Positions 25,283 through 32,837 of a stretch of DNA of 64,000 nucleotides are shown in pieces; within the stretch, counting starts at the first letter, position 1, and each line of letters begins with the position of its first letter. A program made the position numbers and the translations under genes. A model generated the notes under the pieces. The model was given only the letters and a program-made list of their open reading frames with translations, made no database searches and had not been told where the DNA came from. Location of the stretch: assembly GCA_965222215.1 (NCBI GenBank), contig OZ244931.1:806001-870000 (forward strand). The letters are read 5' to 3'. Origin of the DNA: JABJAG01 sp965222215. Lineage in GTDB: Bacteria; Pseudomonadota; Alphaproteobacteria; UBA6615.

Positions 25283-26302
25283 CTAGCGGGTCAGGAACCG
25301 GTTGCCCTCGCGCGCGACCCGCCCGCGCCAGTAGTCGAGGAGGTCGCGGATGGTGGTCTCGAACGGGATTTCGGGTTCCCAGCCGGTATGGGCCTTGAAC
25401 TTCGAGGTGTCGGGGACCTGCAGATCCGCGTCGATAGGACGAAGACGGTCGGGATCGGTTTCCACGCGAATGTCCCCGGCGCGCGGCGACAGGTCGATCA
25501 GGGTCTGCAGGATGTCTCCGATCGAACAGAAATAGCTGCCGCCGATGTTGTAGTAGGCCCCGGACTGGGGGTTGACCGTGACCAGCATGTGATACGCGCG
25601 GACCGCGTCGCGAACATCGGCAATCGTGCGCAGCGATTCCAGGTTCCCGACCTTGACCATGGGTTCGAGCAGGCCCGCCTCGATCATCGCGATCTGCTTC
25701 GCGAAGGTCGATTCCGCGAAAACGTCGCCCCGGCGCGGACCCGTATGGGTAAACATGCGCGTGGTCATCACGGTCATGTCGTAGGCTTCGGCGTAGTAGC
25801 GGCCGATCAGGTCCGTCCCGACCTTCGAGATGGCGTAGGGCGAGGCCGGGTGGAAGGTGCATTCCTCGTCGATCGGCACTTTCTCCGGCGGTACGCGGCC
25901 GAACACCTCGGAAGACGCGCACACATGCACGACCGCGTCGGGCGTGTACTTGCGCAGCGCCTCGAGGACGCGCGCGGTGCCCTGGATATTGGTCTCAAGC
26001 GTGTCGAGCGGGGCGTCGAAGCTGGTGCGCGGGAAGCTCTGCGCCGCCAGGTGGAAGACGTAATCGGGCCGGGTGTCCTCGACCGCCTTGAAGATCGAGA
26101 TTTCGTCGCGAAGGTCGCCATAGACAAGCTGGATACGCTCGCGGTTGTTGATCGCCGGGATCAGCTCCTCGAGGTTGTCCAGCGGGCTGCGCCAACGGCA
26201 CAGACCGATGACGTCCCAGTCGGTGTTCTTCAGGATGTATTCGGCGAGGTGCGAGCCGACCATTCCCGTGATGCCGGTAATGAGGGCGCGTGTTGCCACC
26301 AC
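25283..26302 (-). CDS. GDP-mannose 4,6-dehydratase-like extended SDR
   Basis: I place the start at the GTG at 26302 (an adjacent GTG at 26299 is also possible) because GGAGCGG lies 6-12 nt before it and the NAD loop TRALITGITGMVGSHLAEY begins at once; the longer open frame upstream reads into the preceding gene. The 339-residue protein has CASSEVFG (catalytic Ser-Glu) and SPYAISKVG (Tyr-x-x-x-Lys), as in GDP-mannose 4,6-dehydratases, and SLRTIADVRDAVRAY near the substrate loop. It would make a 4-keto-6-deoxy nucleotide sugar. Next to HddA/HddC-like genes, GDP-heptose is a plausible substrate, as in DmhA-type enzymes of Yersinia and Campylobacter. Confidence 0.8.
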   Translation of the reverse strand: MVATRALITGITGMVGSHLAEYILKNTDWDVIGLCRWRSPLDNLEELIPAINNRERIQLVYGDLRDEISIFKAVEDTRPDYVFHLAAQSFPRTSFDAPLDTLETNIQGTARVLEALRKYTPDAVVHVCASSEVFGRVPPEKVPIDEECTFHPASPYAISKVGTDLIGRYYAEAYDMTVMTTRMFTHTGPRRGDVFAESTFAKQIAMIEAGLLEPMVKVGNLESLRTIADVRDAVRAYHMLVTVNPQSGAYYNIGGSYFCSIGDILQTLIDLSPRAGDIRVETDPDRLRPIDADLQVPDTSKFKAHTGWEPEIPFETTIRDLLDYWRGRVAREGNRFLTR

Positions 26303-26327
26303 TTGTCCGCTCCGTGTCCGGTTTGTC

Positions 26328-27614
26328 CTAGGCCGCGCCGTGCTTGCGCATGAAGTTGCCGAGATGCTGCGCGATGTAGGACCGCGCATGCTCATCGACT
26401 TCCTGATGATTACCGAATGCCATCCCGAAATCCATCACGTGGGAGGCATGCGGCAGGTCGCCGACAACGCGGTGTTCATAAATCTTCAGGCCCGGCTGTC
26501 GCGCAATGTTGCCGCAGATGATCGGCCGCGTCTCGATCTGTTGTGCTTCGAGGTGCTCCATGAGCGCCTCGACCCCGAAAGGCGCGCCGTCGTTGAGCAT
26601 GATGGGGACACCAAACCAACTATGATAGCCCTTCGGTGTTTCCTTCTGTACCGACAGCACGGATTCGTACTTGGACAGTTCCGTCTGCCAGAAATCCGCG
26701 CCTTCACGCCGCCGCTCGACAATGCCGGCAAGCTGCGGGAGCTGGACCGATCCGATGGCGCCCTGCAGGTCCGTCGCACGCAGGTTGTAGCCGGAGTTCA
26801 CGAACAGGAAGCGCGGGTGAATCTCGGGATAGCGCTCGAGCCAGGTCTCGCGGTCCTCGACCTCCCGGATCCAGCCATGCGCCCGAAGAATGCGCATCAG
26901 CTCGGCCAGGTCGGTGTCGTCGGTCACGCAGATGCCGCCCTCGAGCGTGGTGATGTGATGCGAGTAGTAGAAGGAGAAGGTGCCGACACGCCCGAACTTG
27001 CCGACGGGCGTGTTGTCATAGGCAGCGCCGAGCGCCTCGCAGCAATCCTCGATAAGCGTGAGGTCGTGACGGGCGCAGATCGCGTTGATCGCGTCCATGT
27101 CGCACGGGTTGCCGTACACGTGAACGACCATGACGGCGCGAGTCTTCGGGCCGACGGCGCGCTCGATCTCGTTCGGGTCGATGTTCAACGTCACCGGATC
27201 GATATCGACGATGACCGGCACCAGGCCGTGCTGCACGAGCGGCCAGATCGTCGTGGACCATGACAGTGCCGGGACGATGACCTCGTCACCTGCCTTCAGG
27301 CCGCCCGGGCATTCCGGGTTCGCCAGCGCGGCGATGGCGAGTAGGTTCGCGGAGGAACCGGAATTGTTCATCACCCCGTGCACGTGCCCGAACTCGTCGG
27401 AGAACTCGCGTTCGAACTGCTTGACCTTGGGCCCCATCGTGATCCGCGTGGACAGCAGGCAATCGACCGCCGCGATGATCTCGTCCGCGTTGAAGGTCGG
27501 CTCGTGAAGCCGGACGATCGGGTCGTTCGCCTTGAAGGAGAAGTCGAACTCCGAATCACAGTAATTCCGAATTGCGTCGTGTACTTCGGCGCGCAGTTCG
27601 TCTTTCCCCGCCAT
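26328..27614 (-). CDS. PLP-dependent sugar 3-dehydratase (ColD-like; DegT/DnrJ/EryC1 family)
   Basis: This 428-residue fold-type I PLP protein has SGSSANLLAIAAL, VPALSWSTTIWPLVQ and LIEDCCEALGAAYD as cofactor regions. The segment that in sugar aminotransferases holds the catalytic Lys reads GTFSFYYSHHITTLEGG, with His219 in the Lys position. This Lys-to-His change is the established hallmark of ColD (GDP-4-keto-6-deoxymannose 3-dehydratase) and RfbH. The cysteine cluster for [2Fe-2S] found in RfbH/E1 is absent after RAHGWIR, so it groups with ColD, which uses glutamate to regenerate PMP. It should remove the C3 hydroxyl of a 4-keto-6-deoxy sugar nucleotide. Confidence 0.88.
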   Translation of the reverse strand: MAGKDELRAEVHDAIRNYCDSEFDFSFKANDPIVRLHEPTFNADEIIAAVDCLLSTRITMGPKVKQFEREFSDEFGHVHGVMNNSGSSANLLAIAALANPECPGGLKAGDEVIVPALSWSTTIWPLVQHGLVPVIVDIDPVTLNIDPNEIERAVGPKTRAVMVVHVYGNPCDMDAINAICARHDLTLIEDCCEALGAAYDNTPVGKFGRVGTFSFYYSHHITTLEGGICVTDDTDLAELMRILRAHGWIREVEDRETWLERYPEIHPRFLFVNSGYNLRATDLQGAIGSVQLPQLAGIVERRREGADFWQTELSKYESVLSVQKETPKGYHSWFGVPIMLNDGAPFGVEALMEHLEAQQIETRPIICGNIARQPGLKIYEHRVVGDLPHASHVMDFGMAFGNHQEVDEHARSYIAQHLGNFMRKHGAA

Positions 27615-27625
27615 GGTACTATCCC

Positions 27626-28690
27626 CTAGAAAGGTCCCCTGAATTCCCTGATTTCTGCGGCGTCCTCGCCGTCCGGCATCCAGCCCTGCGCACCGCCCTT
27701 GAAAATGTCGTAGGCCGCCGCCGCGATGGTCGCCCCGTTCGGATAGAACAGGTTTTCCAGCGGCTTGGTGGTCGGCGTCGGGCTGGGCGCGTACCCCATG
27801 CGGTGCAGCGTGAAGGTCGCCTTGCCCTGCAGTGCCTCGAATACCTGCGTCGCGATCTCGCCGCTCGTACCGTAGCCAATCCAGTCGTGATCGACGATCA
27901 GCAGCCGCCTGGTTTTCTCGACCGATGCAGCGATGGTTTCGAAGTCGAGCGGGGTGAGCGATACGGGATCGATGATTTCCGCCCGCAGCCCCTGCTCTGC
28001 AAGGTGATGGCCCGCGCGAACCGCCTCGACCACCATGTGACTGAGTGCGACAATCGTGACGTCGTCGCCCTCGTTCAGGACGCGCGCCTTGCCGAACGGC
28101 ACTTCATACGGCTCTTCCGGCACGATGCCCTTGAGGCCGTAGAGCATGCGGTGCTCGACGAAAATCACCGGGTTGGGATCCCGGATCGCCGCGATCATGC
28201 AGCCTTTCACGTCGTGCGGAGTCGTCGGCAGCATCACCTTCAGGCCCGGCACATGCGAGAAGTAGGAATACAGCGACTGGCTGTGTTGCGCGCCCTGTCC
28301 CCAGCTGCGGCCGATAATGGCGCGCACGACCATCGGCACGGAAACCTGGCCGGCGAACATGTAGGAAGACTTGGCGGCGATGTTGACCAGCTGGTTCATG
28401 CACAGCAGCAGGAAATCCATGCGCTGATGCACGTGAATGGGGCGCATTCCGGCCAGAGCCGCGCCGATTCCCATGCCGGTCATTGCATCTTCGGACAGGG
28501 GCGTGTCGAAGTTTCGCTCCGCGCCAAACATGTTGTGCAGGTCGGCAGTGGTGCCGTACATGCCCTTCGGGTCGTCCACGCCCAGCCCATAGACGAAGAC
28601 AGTCTCGTCACGCTCCATCTCCTGACGCGTGGCCTCATACAGTGCCTGGGCGTAGGTCAGCTCGCGGGCGCCGGAACTACTGGAAGACAT
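27626..28690 (-). CDS. Thiamine-diphosphate E1 component, beta subunit
   Basis: The ATG at 28690 (MSSSSSGARELTYAQALYEA) is the likely start; it overlaps the alpha-subunit gene by 14 nt. The 354-residue protein has the transketolase central fold (DTPLSEDAMTGMGIGAALAG with the TDP-activating Glu region, QRMDFLLLCMNQLVNIAAK) and the C-terminal domain (LTPLDFETIAASVEKTRRLL). It is the pyruvate/acetoin/branched-chain dehydrogenase E1-beta family. There are no E2 or E3 genes nearby, so an ordinary dehydrogenase complex is unlikely. Avilamycin AviB1/AviB2 are precedents for E1-type pairs that add a two-carbon branch to a sugar. Confidence 0.85.
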   Translation of the reverse strand: MSSSSSGARELTYAQALYEATRQEMERDETVFVYGLGVDDPKGMYGTTADLHNMFGAERNFDTPLSEDAMTGMGIGAALAGMRPIHVHQRMDFLLLCMNQLVNIAAKSSYMFAGQVSVPMVVRAIIGRSWGQGAQHSQSLYSYFSHVPGLKVMLPTTPHDVKGCMIAAIRDPNPVIFVEHRMLYGLKGIVPEEPYEVPFGKARVLNEGDDVTIVALSHMVVEAVRAGHHLAEQGLRAEIIDPVSLTPLDFETIAASVEKTRRLLIVDHDWIGYGTSGEIATQVFEALQGKATFTLHRMGYAPSPTPTTKPLENLFYPNGATIAAAAYDIFKGGAQGWMPDGEDAAEIREFRGPF

Positions 28691-29636
28691 GTTGCACAAG
28701 CTCTTCAGGTTCCGGGAATGTGCCAGCGGCGGCGTACGCGAAGGCGGCCCGAATGGCCTCATCGGTTTCCGCCTCGATTATTTCCACCACCTGTTCCGGG
28801 AGCAGGGCGCGGGCCTTCGCGACCTGGTCGCGCGCATGCAGCCGAGCCACATCCGCTTCAGTACGGTACCCGAGATGGGTGTCTTCACCCGGGCCGACAT
28901 GGTCACGCCAGCGGTCGGTCTTGATTTCGAGAAACAGCGGGCCGCCAGGCTGCCTGTCGGCGCTGCCGCGCCACTGGCTCACGATGTCATGGAGTTCAAG
29001 CACGTCACCGGATGAGACCTGCTCCGCGCGAACCCCGTAGGACCGGGCGCGTTCGACGTAGTTGGGTTCCTTCACGCGTTTAGTGGCCGGCGTGTAGATC
29101 GCGTAGTCGTTGTTCTCGCACGCAAACAGAACCGGAAGCGACTTGAGCGCTGCGTAGTTCATGCTTTCGTGGAACGCACCCTCCTCGACGGCGCCATCGC
29201 CGAAGAAGCACACGACCGCCACGTTAAGGTGGCGCTGCTTGGCTGCCCAGGCATATCCGATCGCCTGGGGAATGGTCGTCGCGACAATGGCCGAGGTGCC
29301 CATGAAGCCGACAGACAAATCGATCATGTGCATGGAGCCGGCCTTGCCCCGCGCAACGCCTTCGCGTTTGCCGTAGAGTTCGGCGACAAATCCGTTGAGA
29401 TCGCCGCCTTTCGCTAGATAGGCCGCGTGGCCGCGATAGGTCGCGAACACAATGTCGTGGTCCGCAAGCGCCTCGCAGACGCCAACCGACGCCGCTTCCT
29501 GTCCGACCGAAAGGTGGACGGGAGACTTGATGTCATCGCTCGAATAGACGCGCTCAATTTCGAGTTCGACGGCACGTATCTTGTACAGCGAGCGATACAT
29601 GCGCTCGAGCAGGACGGTGTTATCGGTGAGCGTCAT
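28677..29636 (-). CDS. Thiamine-diphosphate E1 component, alpha subunit
   Basis: The 319-residue protein carries the TDP motif from CFFGDGAVEEGAFHES to the ACENNDYAIYTP segment (G-D-G ... N-N), along with GKAGSMHMIDL and SVGFMGTSAIVA, all typical of E1-alpha. RDHVGPGEDTHLGYR replaces the Ser-rich phosphorylation loop of true pyruvate dehydrogenases. Together with the overlapping beta gene it should form an alpha2-beta2 enzyme that decarboxylates a 2-keto acid and holds a two-carbon carbanion. As first gene of the sugar-nucleotide operon, its acceptor is probably the 4-keto sugar rather than lipoamide. Confidence 0.85.
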   Translation of the reverse strand: MTLTDNTVLLERMYRSLYKIRAVELEIERVYSSDDIKSPVHLSVGQEAASVGVCEALADHDIVFATYRGHAAYLAKGGDLNGFVAELYGKREGVARGKAGSMHMIDLSVGFMGTSAIVATTIPQAIGYAWAAKQRHLNVAVVCFFGDGAVEEGAFHESMNYAALKSLPVLFACENNDYAIYTPATKRVKEPNYVERARSYGVRAEQVSSGDVLELHDIVSQWRGSADRQPGGPLFLEIKTDRWRDHVGPGEDTHLGYRTEADVARLHARDQVAKARALLPEQVVEIIEAETDEAIRAAFAYAAAGTFPEPEELVQHVFQ

Positions 29637-29818
29637 TGGGCAGTGTTACTGTGTAGGGGATTTGTCCGGCGGAGATGCCAGTTGGTCGTCAGGAATCCAT
29701 GTCTTTTACACATAACTTCAAGCTGCGTCATGGCGAACTCTCACCTTTTTTTCGGACTGGAACTGCCCCTTCAAGGAGATTCAGGGGGTGCCGCGGAGGC
29801 ATTTGCAAACCCTCCTGA
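29637..29818. other. Intergenic region upstream of the sugar-nucleotide operon
   Basis: This should contain the promoter of the eight-gene minus-strand operon, but no convincing -35/-10 pair could be named. No intact gene is present; the following bases hold a gene remnant on the plus strand. Confidence 0.35.
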
Positions 29819-30007
29819 TACGCTCCTCAACCTGACGGCGTATGGTTGTGTCGCCCCGAGCCGATCGTCTGCACGCCGGAAGACGCGTTCCGCTGCTTCA
29901 TGGGCTCCGATTTCGAAGCTCTCGTGGTCGGCAACTGCTTCCTGCGCAAGGAAGACCAGGACCTGTCCCCCAAGCTCGACTACAAGGACGCGTTCGAGCT
30001 CGATTAA
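29819..30007 (+). pseudogene. C-terminal remnant of a carbamoyltransferase (NodU/CmcH family)
   Basis: After an in-frame TGA at 29816, the frame reads to TAA at 30005-30007. The stretch EPIVCTPEDAFRCF, then a Gly-Asn (VVGNCFLRKEDQDL) and a terminal FELD, is the conserved C-terminal tail of NodU/CmcH-type O-carbamoyltransferases, which normally exceed 500 residues. Only about the last 50 residues remain (homology from about 29852), with no start codon or upstream catalytic part, so the gene is a relic. It overlaps the end of the convergent GT2 gene by 4 nt. The locus may once have carbamoylated its glycan. Confidence 0.7.
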
Positions 30008-30981
30008 CGCCGCCGAAGATAGGCCAGCGGCGACCAGTCCATCGCGCGCATCACGTTGACGAGGGCACGATGCGCGGCGGCTGTCCGGTACTGCTCGTCT
30101 CGCGCCGCTAGTAGGCCGTCTAGCCCGTCACGAATGCCGCGCATGACCGGTCCCGGCCTGAGCAAGATCGCAGCCTTCAGGGCAAGCGCTGCCACCATCA
30201 GCAGGTGAACCGGGGCCAGCACAGGTAGTAAGACACCCGGCGTGTTTTTGAAGAAGCACCAGATCAGGTTGCGGGTTCCGTGATAGCGCGCGAAATCGCT
30301 CGCACCGCCACCCGCGCCGCCGCCGACATGGTGCACCCGTGCGGCGACTACCTGCAGGCAGTGGTGGCCGCGCCGGCGCAAGCGGTAGCCGAGGTCCACA
30401 TCCTCGACAAAGCAGAAGAAGCGCGGATCGAAGCCGTTCACGGCGTGGAAGGAATCCGCCCTGTACATAGCGGCCGCGGCACAGGGAGCGAAGGTTTCAT
30501 AGACACCTGTGTCCGCGTGGGCCTTCAGTTTCCTGTCGTTCTGTTCGCGCCACGGAACGCCACCCGCGAAATAGCGATCGCCGGCGCCATCGACCCTTTC
30601 CGGCTGAGTGGCATTGAGCTGGGTCGAGCCAAACATCGCTGTTTCAGGGTGAGCGGCCGCAGCGGCAAGGAGGCTTTCCAGCCAGTCAGGCTCCGGGAAC
30701 GCGTCCGGATTCAGGGTCACGATCAAGGGGGCAGTGGCCAGTTTCGCACCATGATTGTTGGCGGCGGCAAAGCCCGTGTTGTTACCGAGCTCGATAATTG
30801 AGAAACGTGGATCGTCACCGATTTCCGTTTGCGCTTGTCGAAGCGAGCTGTCTGCGGAGGCGTTGTCGATGACGAACGCCTCGAAATTTTTGAACGTCTG
30901 CTGCTTGAGTGACATGACGCATTTCGAGAGATGAGGTCCCGCGTTGAAGTTTACGATCAGGATCGATGCAGAGTAGGGCAC
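30004..30981 (-). CDS. Family 2 glycosyltransferase (rhamnosyltransferase-like)
   Basis: The 325-residue GT2 protein has ASILIVNFNAGPHL, FVIDNASADSS, the metal motif LNPDAFPEPDWLE and the acceptor-side FCFVEDVDLGYRLRRRGH (E-D). These match the WbbL/rhamnosyltransferase-like group. A hydrophobic C-terminal segment (VLLPVLAPVHLLMVAALALK) suggests membrane association. Start is ATG at 30981. It stands alone on the minus strand between the sugar operon and the mobile island. A dTDP-rhamnose or other 6-deoxyhexose donor is possible but unproven. Confidence 0.85.
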   Translation of the reverse strand: MPYSASILIVNFNAGPHLSKCVMSLKQQTFKNFEAFVIDNASADSSLRQAQTEIGDDPRFSIIELGNNTGFAAANNHGAKLATAPLIVTLNPDAFPEPDWLESLLAAAAAHPETAMFGSTQLNATQPERVDGAGDRYFAGGVPWREQNDRKLKAHADTGVYETFAPCAAAAMYRADSFHAVNGFDPRFFCFVEDVDLGYRLRRRGHHCLQVVAARVHHVGGGAGGGASDFARYHGTRNLIWCFFKNTPGVLLPVLAPVHLLMVAALALKAAILLRPGPVMRGIRDGLDGLLAARDEQYRTAAAHRALVNVMRAMDWSPLAYLRRR

Positions 30982-31059
30982 GATGACGCGAGGCTCGCTT
31001 AGCGGTAACTAAATCAGGATAGTACAGTCTGAAAGTAGTTTATTAAGTGTCGAAGTGCA

Positions 31060-32322
31060 CTAGGCGAGGCGGCCCTCCCAGATCTCCTTGGCCAGTTTAA
31101 TCGCGTCCATATTCTGCGTTTCCCACCAATCGGCCTCATTGCCGGCATCGTGAAGTGCGCGGTGGTGAATGCGGCAGAGTGGGACCACCCACTGGTCTCC
31201 AGGCTTGCTTGCCATGGCTCGGGGCTGCGCGTGCTTGAGGTGATGAGCGTCTGACGGCTGACGCTGGCATATCAGGCAAGGCATCTGTTCGACGAGCTTA
31301 AGGTGTTCCGGTGCCCGGATCCGCTTGGGCGCTGGCAAAGCCAAAAGGCTCTTGTCGATACTCTCTCGCGTTTTTGTGGATGTGGGCTCGGGGTCAGCCC
31401 GGGTGGTCATTTGAGGCTTCGTGGCCGTTCTGCGAGCAGTAGCTGACGGTTCTCCAATGTCTGGTGTGTCCGGGGGGTTGGGGGCAGCACCCTCGGCCCC
31501 TACCTGTGCGGAAAGTGGATCTGTTGCCTGAGTATCTCGCCCTAGCAATGACGCTGTATTTCGCGTTCCCTCGGACTGAGCTTCACACCGCCTGTTGTAG
31601 CTGGCGGCGATGTCGATCGTAGGTTCCTCAGGCACCCCAGTTCCAGTCTTGCCGCCTCTCTTGTGTGCCTGATCCGATGACCGGACCTGCTTTTGCAGCA
31701 CCGTGATCAATGCATTGTTGTTGTGCCAGAGCTTGTGCAATTCTTCCGGTGTTTCGGCACCCTCGATCGCCTTTGAGAGGGCTCGGGAACAGGCATGATT
31801 ATCGGAGTAACGTCCTGTGACCTGCCCGGCGGCATCGCGCACTTGCATGAGCTGGGGCATCGGTGATTCAGGTTTCGGCTTTGGCCTTCGTACGCCCTTT
31901 TGTTCTTTGTCATAGAGCGCCAGCCCGAAGGGATTTCCGAAGGTCGCAAGTGCGCGCTTCGTCGCATCGGTCTCGGCCTCCTTGGCGGCTAGCGCATGGG
32001 CTTCGGCCAGTGAGCCTGCGACGGTATAGCCCGCGCCGGTACCTTCGCGCACGATGGTATCGCCGCCGGCGAGTACGGTGATGCGCACACGGGCCAGATA
32101 GGCACAGTTCGGGCTTTGAGCCCGAGGCCCGCTCTCGGAGATACATTTGAGCTCGACCGTCTCCCGGCTCCACGCATCGAAGCCGAAGATCCGGTTGGCC
32201 TCCGACAGCGCATGCCAGCCCTCGATGTAGGACAGCGTCTTGCCGTTCCACGCCCGCGTGCGGATGTGCTCGGCGTTCAGCTTGGCGCGCAGCTTGCGCG
32301 TCGTCTTTGCCTCGAACCCCAT
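31060..32322 (-). CDS. Rad52-family single-strand annealing protein fused to HNH nuclease domain
   Basis: The ATG at 32322 lies 2 nt after the stop of the Gp157-like gene and starts MGFEAKTTRKLRAKLNAEHI; the longer frame upstream is antisense-like and rejected. The 420-residue product has a Rad52/22-type annealing core (about 1-165: LSYIEGWHALSEANRIFGF, EAHALAAKEAETDATKRAL, FGNPFGLALYDK). After a low-complexity linker comes an HNH-type zinc domain (about 345-420) with CLIC, DAHHLKHAQ and PLCRIHHRALH intact. Phage Rad52-like proteins promote homologous annealing; the HNH part is a family common in alphaproteobacteria. Fusion suggests coupled cleavage and annealing of phage DNA. Confidence 0.85.
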   Translation of the reverse strand: MGFEAKTTRKLRAKLNAEHIRTRAWNGKTLSYIEGWHALSEANRIFGFDAWSRETVELKCISESGPRAQSPNCAYLARVRITVLAGGDTIVREGTGAGYTVAGSLAEAHALAAKEAETDATKRALATFGNPFGLALYDKEQKGVRRPKPKPESPMPQLMQVRDAAGQVTGRYSDNHACSRALSKAIEGAETPEELHKLWHNNNALITVLQKQVRSSDQAHKRGGKTGTGVPEEPTIDIAASYNRRCEAQSEGTRNTASLLGRDTQATDPLSAQVGAEGAAPNPPDTPDIGEPSATARRTATKPQMTTRADPEPTSTKTRESIDKSLLALPAPKRIRAPEHLKLVEQMPCLICQRQPSDAHHLKHAQPRAMASKPGDQWVVPLCRIHHRALHDAGNEADWWETQNMDAIKLAKEIWEGRLA

Positions 32323-32324
32323 GC

Positions 32325-32837
32325 CTAACGAACCCGGACCGAGATCGAGGGCGCACCATTGCCCAGGACCGCCCCGGGAATGTCCTTGCCGTCCCCAAGC
32401 GCCTTCTTCAGCGCACCGCGCTCCAGTTTCGGCGGTTGCGAGGCCCAGTAGGCCTCGGGGATCGCATCCTCGTCGATCACCATCAACGGCGGCGGCCCGG
32501 TGCGCAGCGAGAGGGTAAAGTCCGCTTCGGCAAGCTTCGTCACGCCGGCTTCCTCCATCGCCTCGGCCAACAGGGCCCGTGTCGCCTGGATACGGGTCTC
32601 CAGACGGTCCAGACGGCCCTTCAGATCGCCGAGACGGCCCTTCAGTGCCTCGCACAGGGCCTGGTCGTCCAGAACGGCCCGTGTGGCCGCTGAGAGCATC
32701 TCAGGCAGCGTCGACAGGCCTTCCAGGGTGTCGGTGAGGGTGTCCTCGTCCACGTCGCCGTGAACGCGTAACAGTTCCTCGCGCAGCCAGGTGTAGCGCG
32801 CGGCTTCCCCGCGCAGGGTCTCAGGGGCAACGGTCAT
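32325..32837 (-). CDS. Siphovirus Gp157-family protein
   Basis: I choose the ATG at 32837 because AAGGAGAG precedes it at ideal spacing; an upstream in-frame ATG at 32870 lacks this. The 170-residue protein has a central coiled coil (ALKGRLGDLKGRLDRLETRI) and the Gp157 C-terminal pattern: EAGVTKLAEADFTLSLR, then IPEAYW and LKKALGDGKDIPGA. The founding member was linked to phage resistance or replication in Streptococcus phages, and it usually sits beside recombination genes, as here with Rad52. Its stop is 2 nt before the Rad52 gene start. Confidence 0.85.
   Translation of the reverse strand: MTVAPETLRGEAARYTWLREELLRVHGDVDEDTLTDTLEGLSTLPEMLSAATRAVLDDQALCEALKGRLGDLKGRLDRLETRIQATRALLAEAMEEAGVTKLAEADFTLSLRTGPPPLMVIDEDAIPEAYWASQPPKLERGALKKALGDGKDIPGAVLGNGAPSISVRVR

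Noticed and set aside
29637..29818. Search for further carbamoyltransferase sequence upstream of the relic
   Set aside because: No frame gives the preceding conserved segments, so only the C-terminal tail is claimed.
32323..32655. 111-residue N-terminal extension of the Rad52-HNH protein
   Set aside because: It is Gly/Arg-rich and overlaps the Gp157-like gene in another frame; Rad52 homology starts exactly at ATG 32322.
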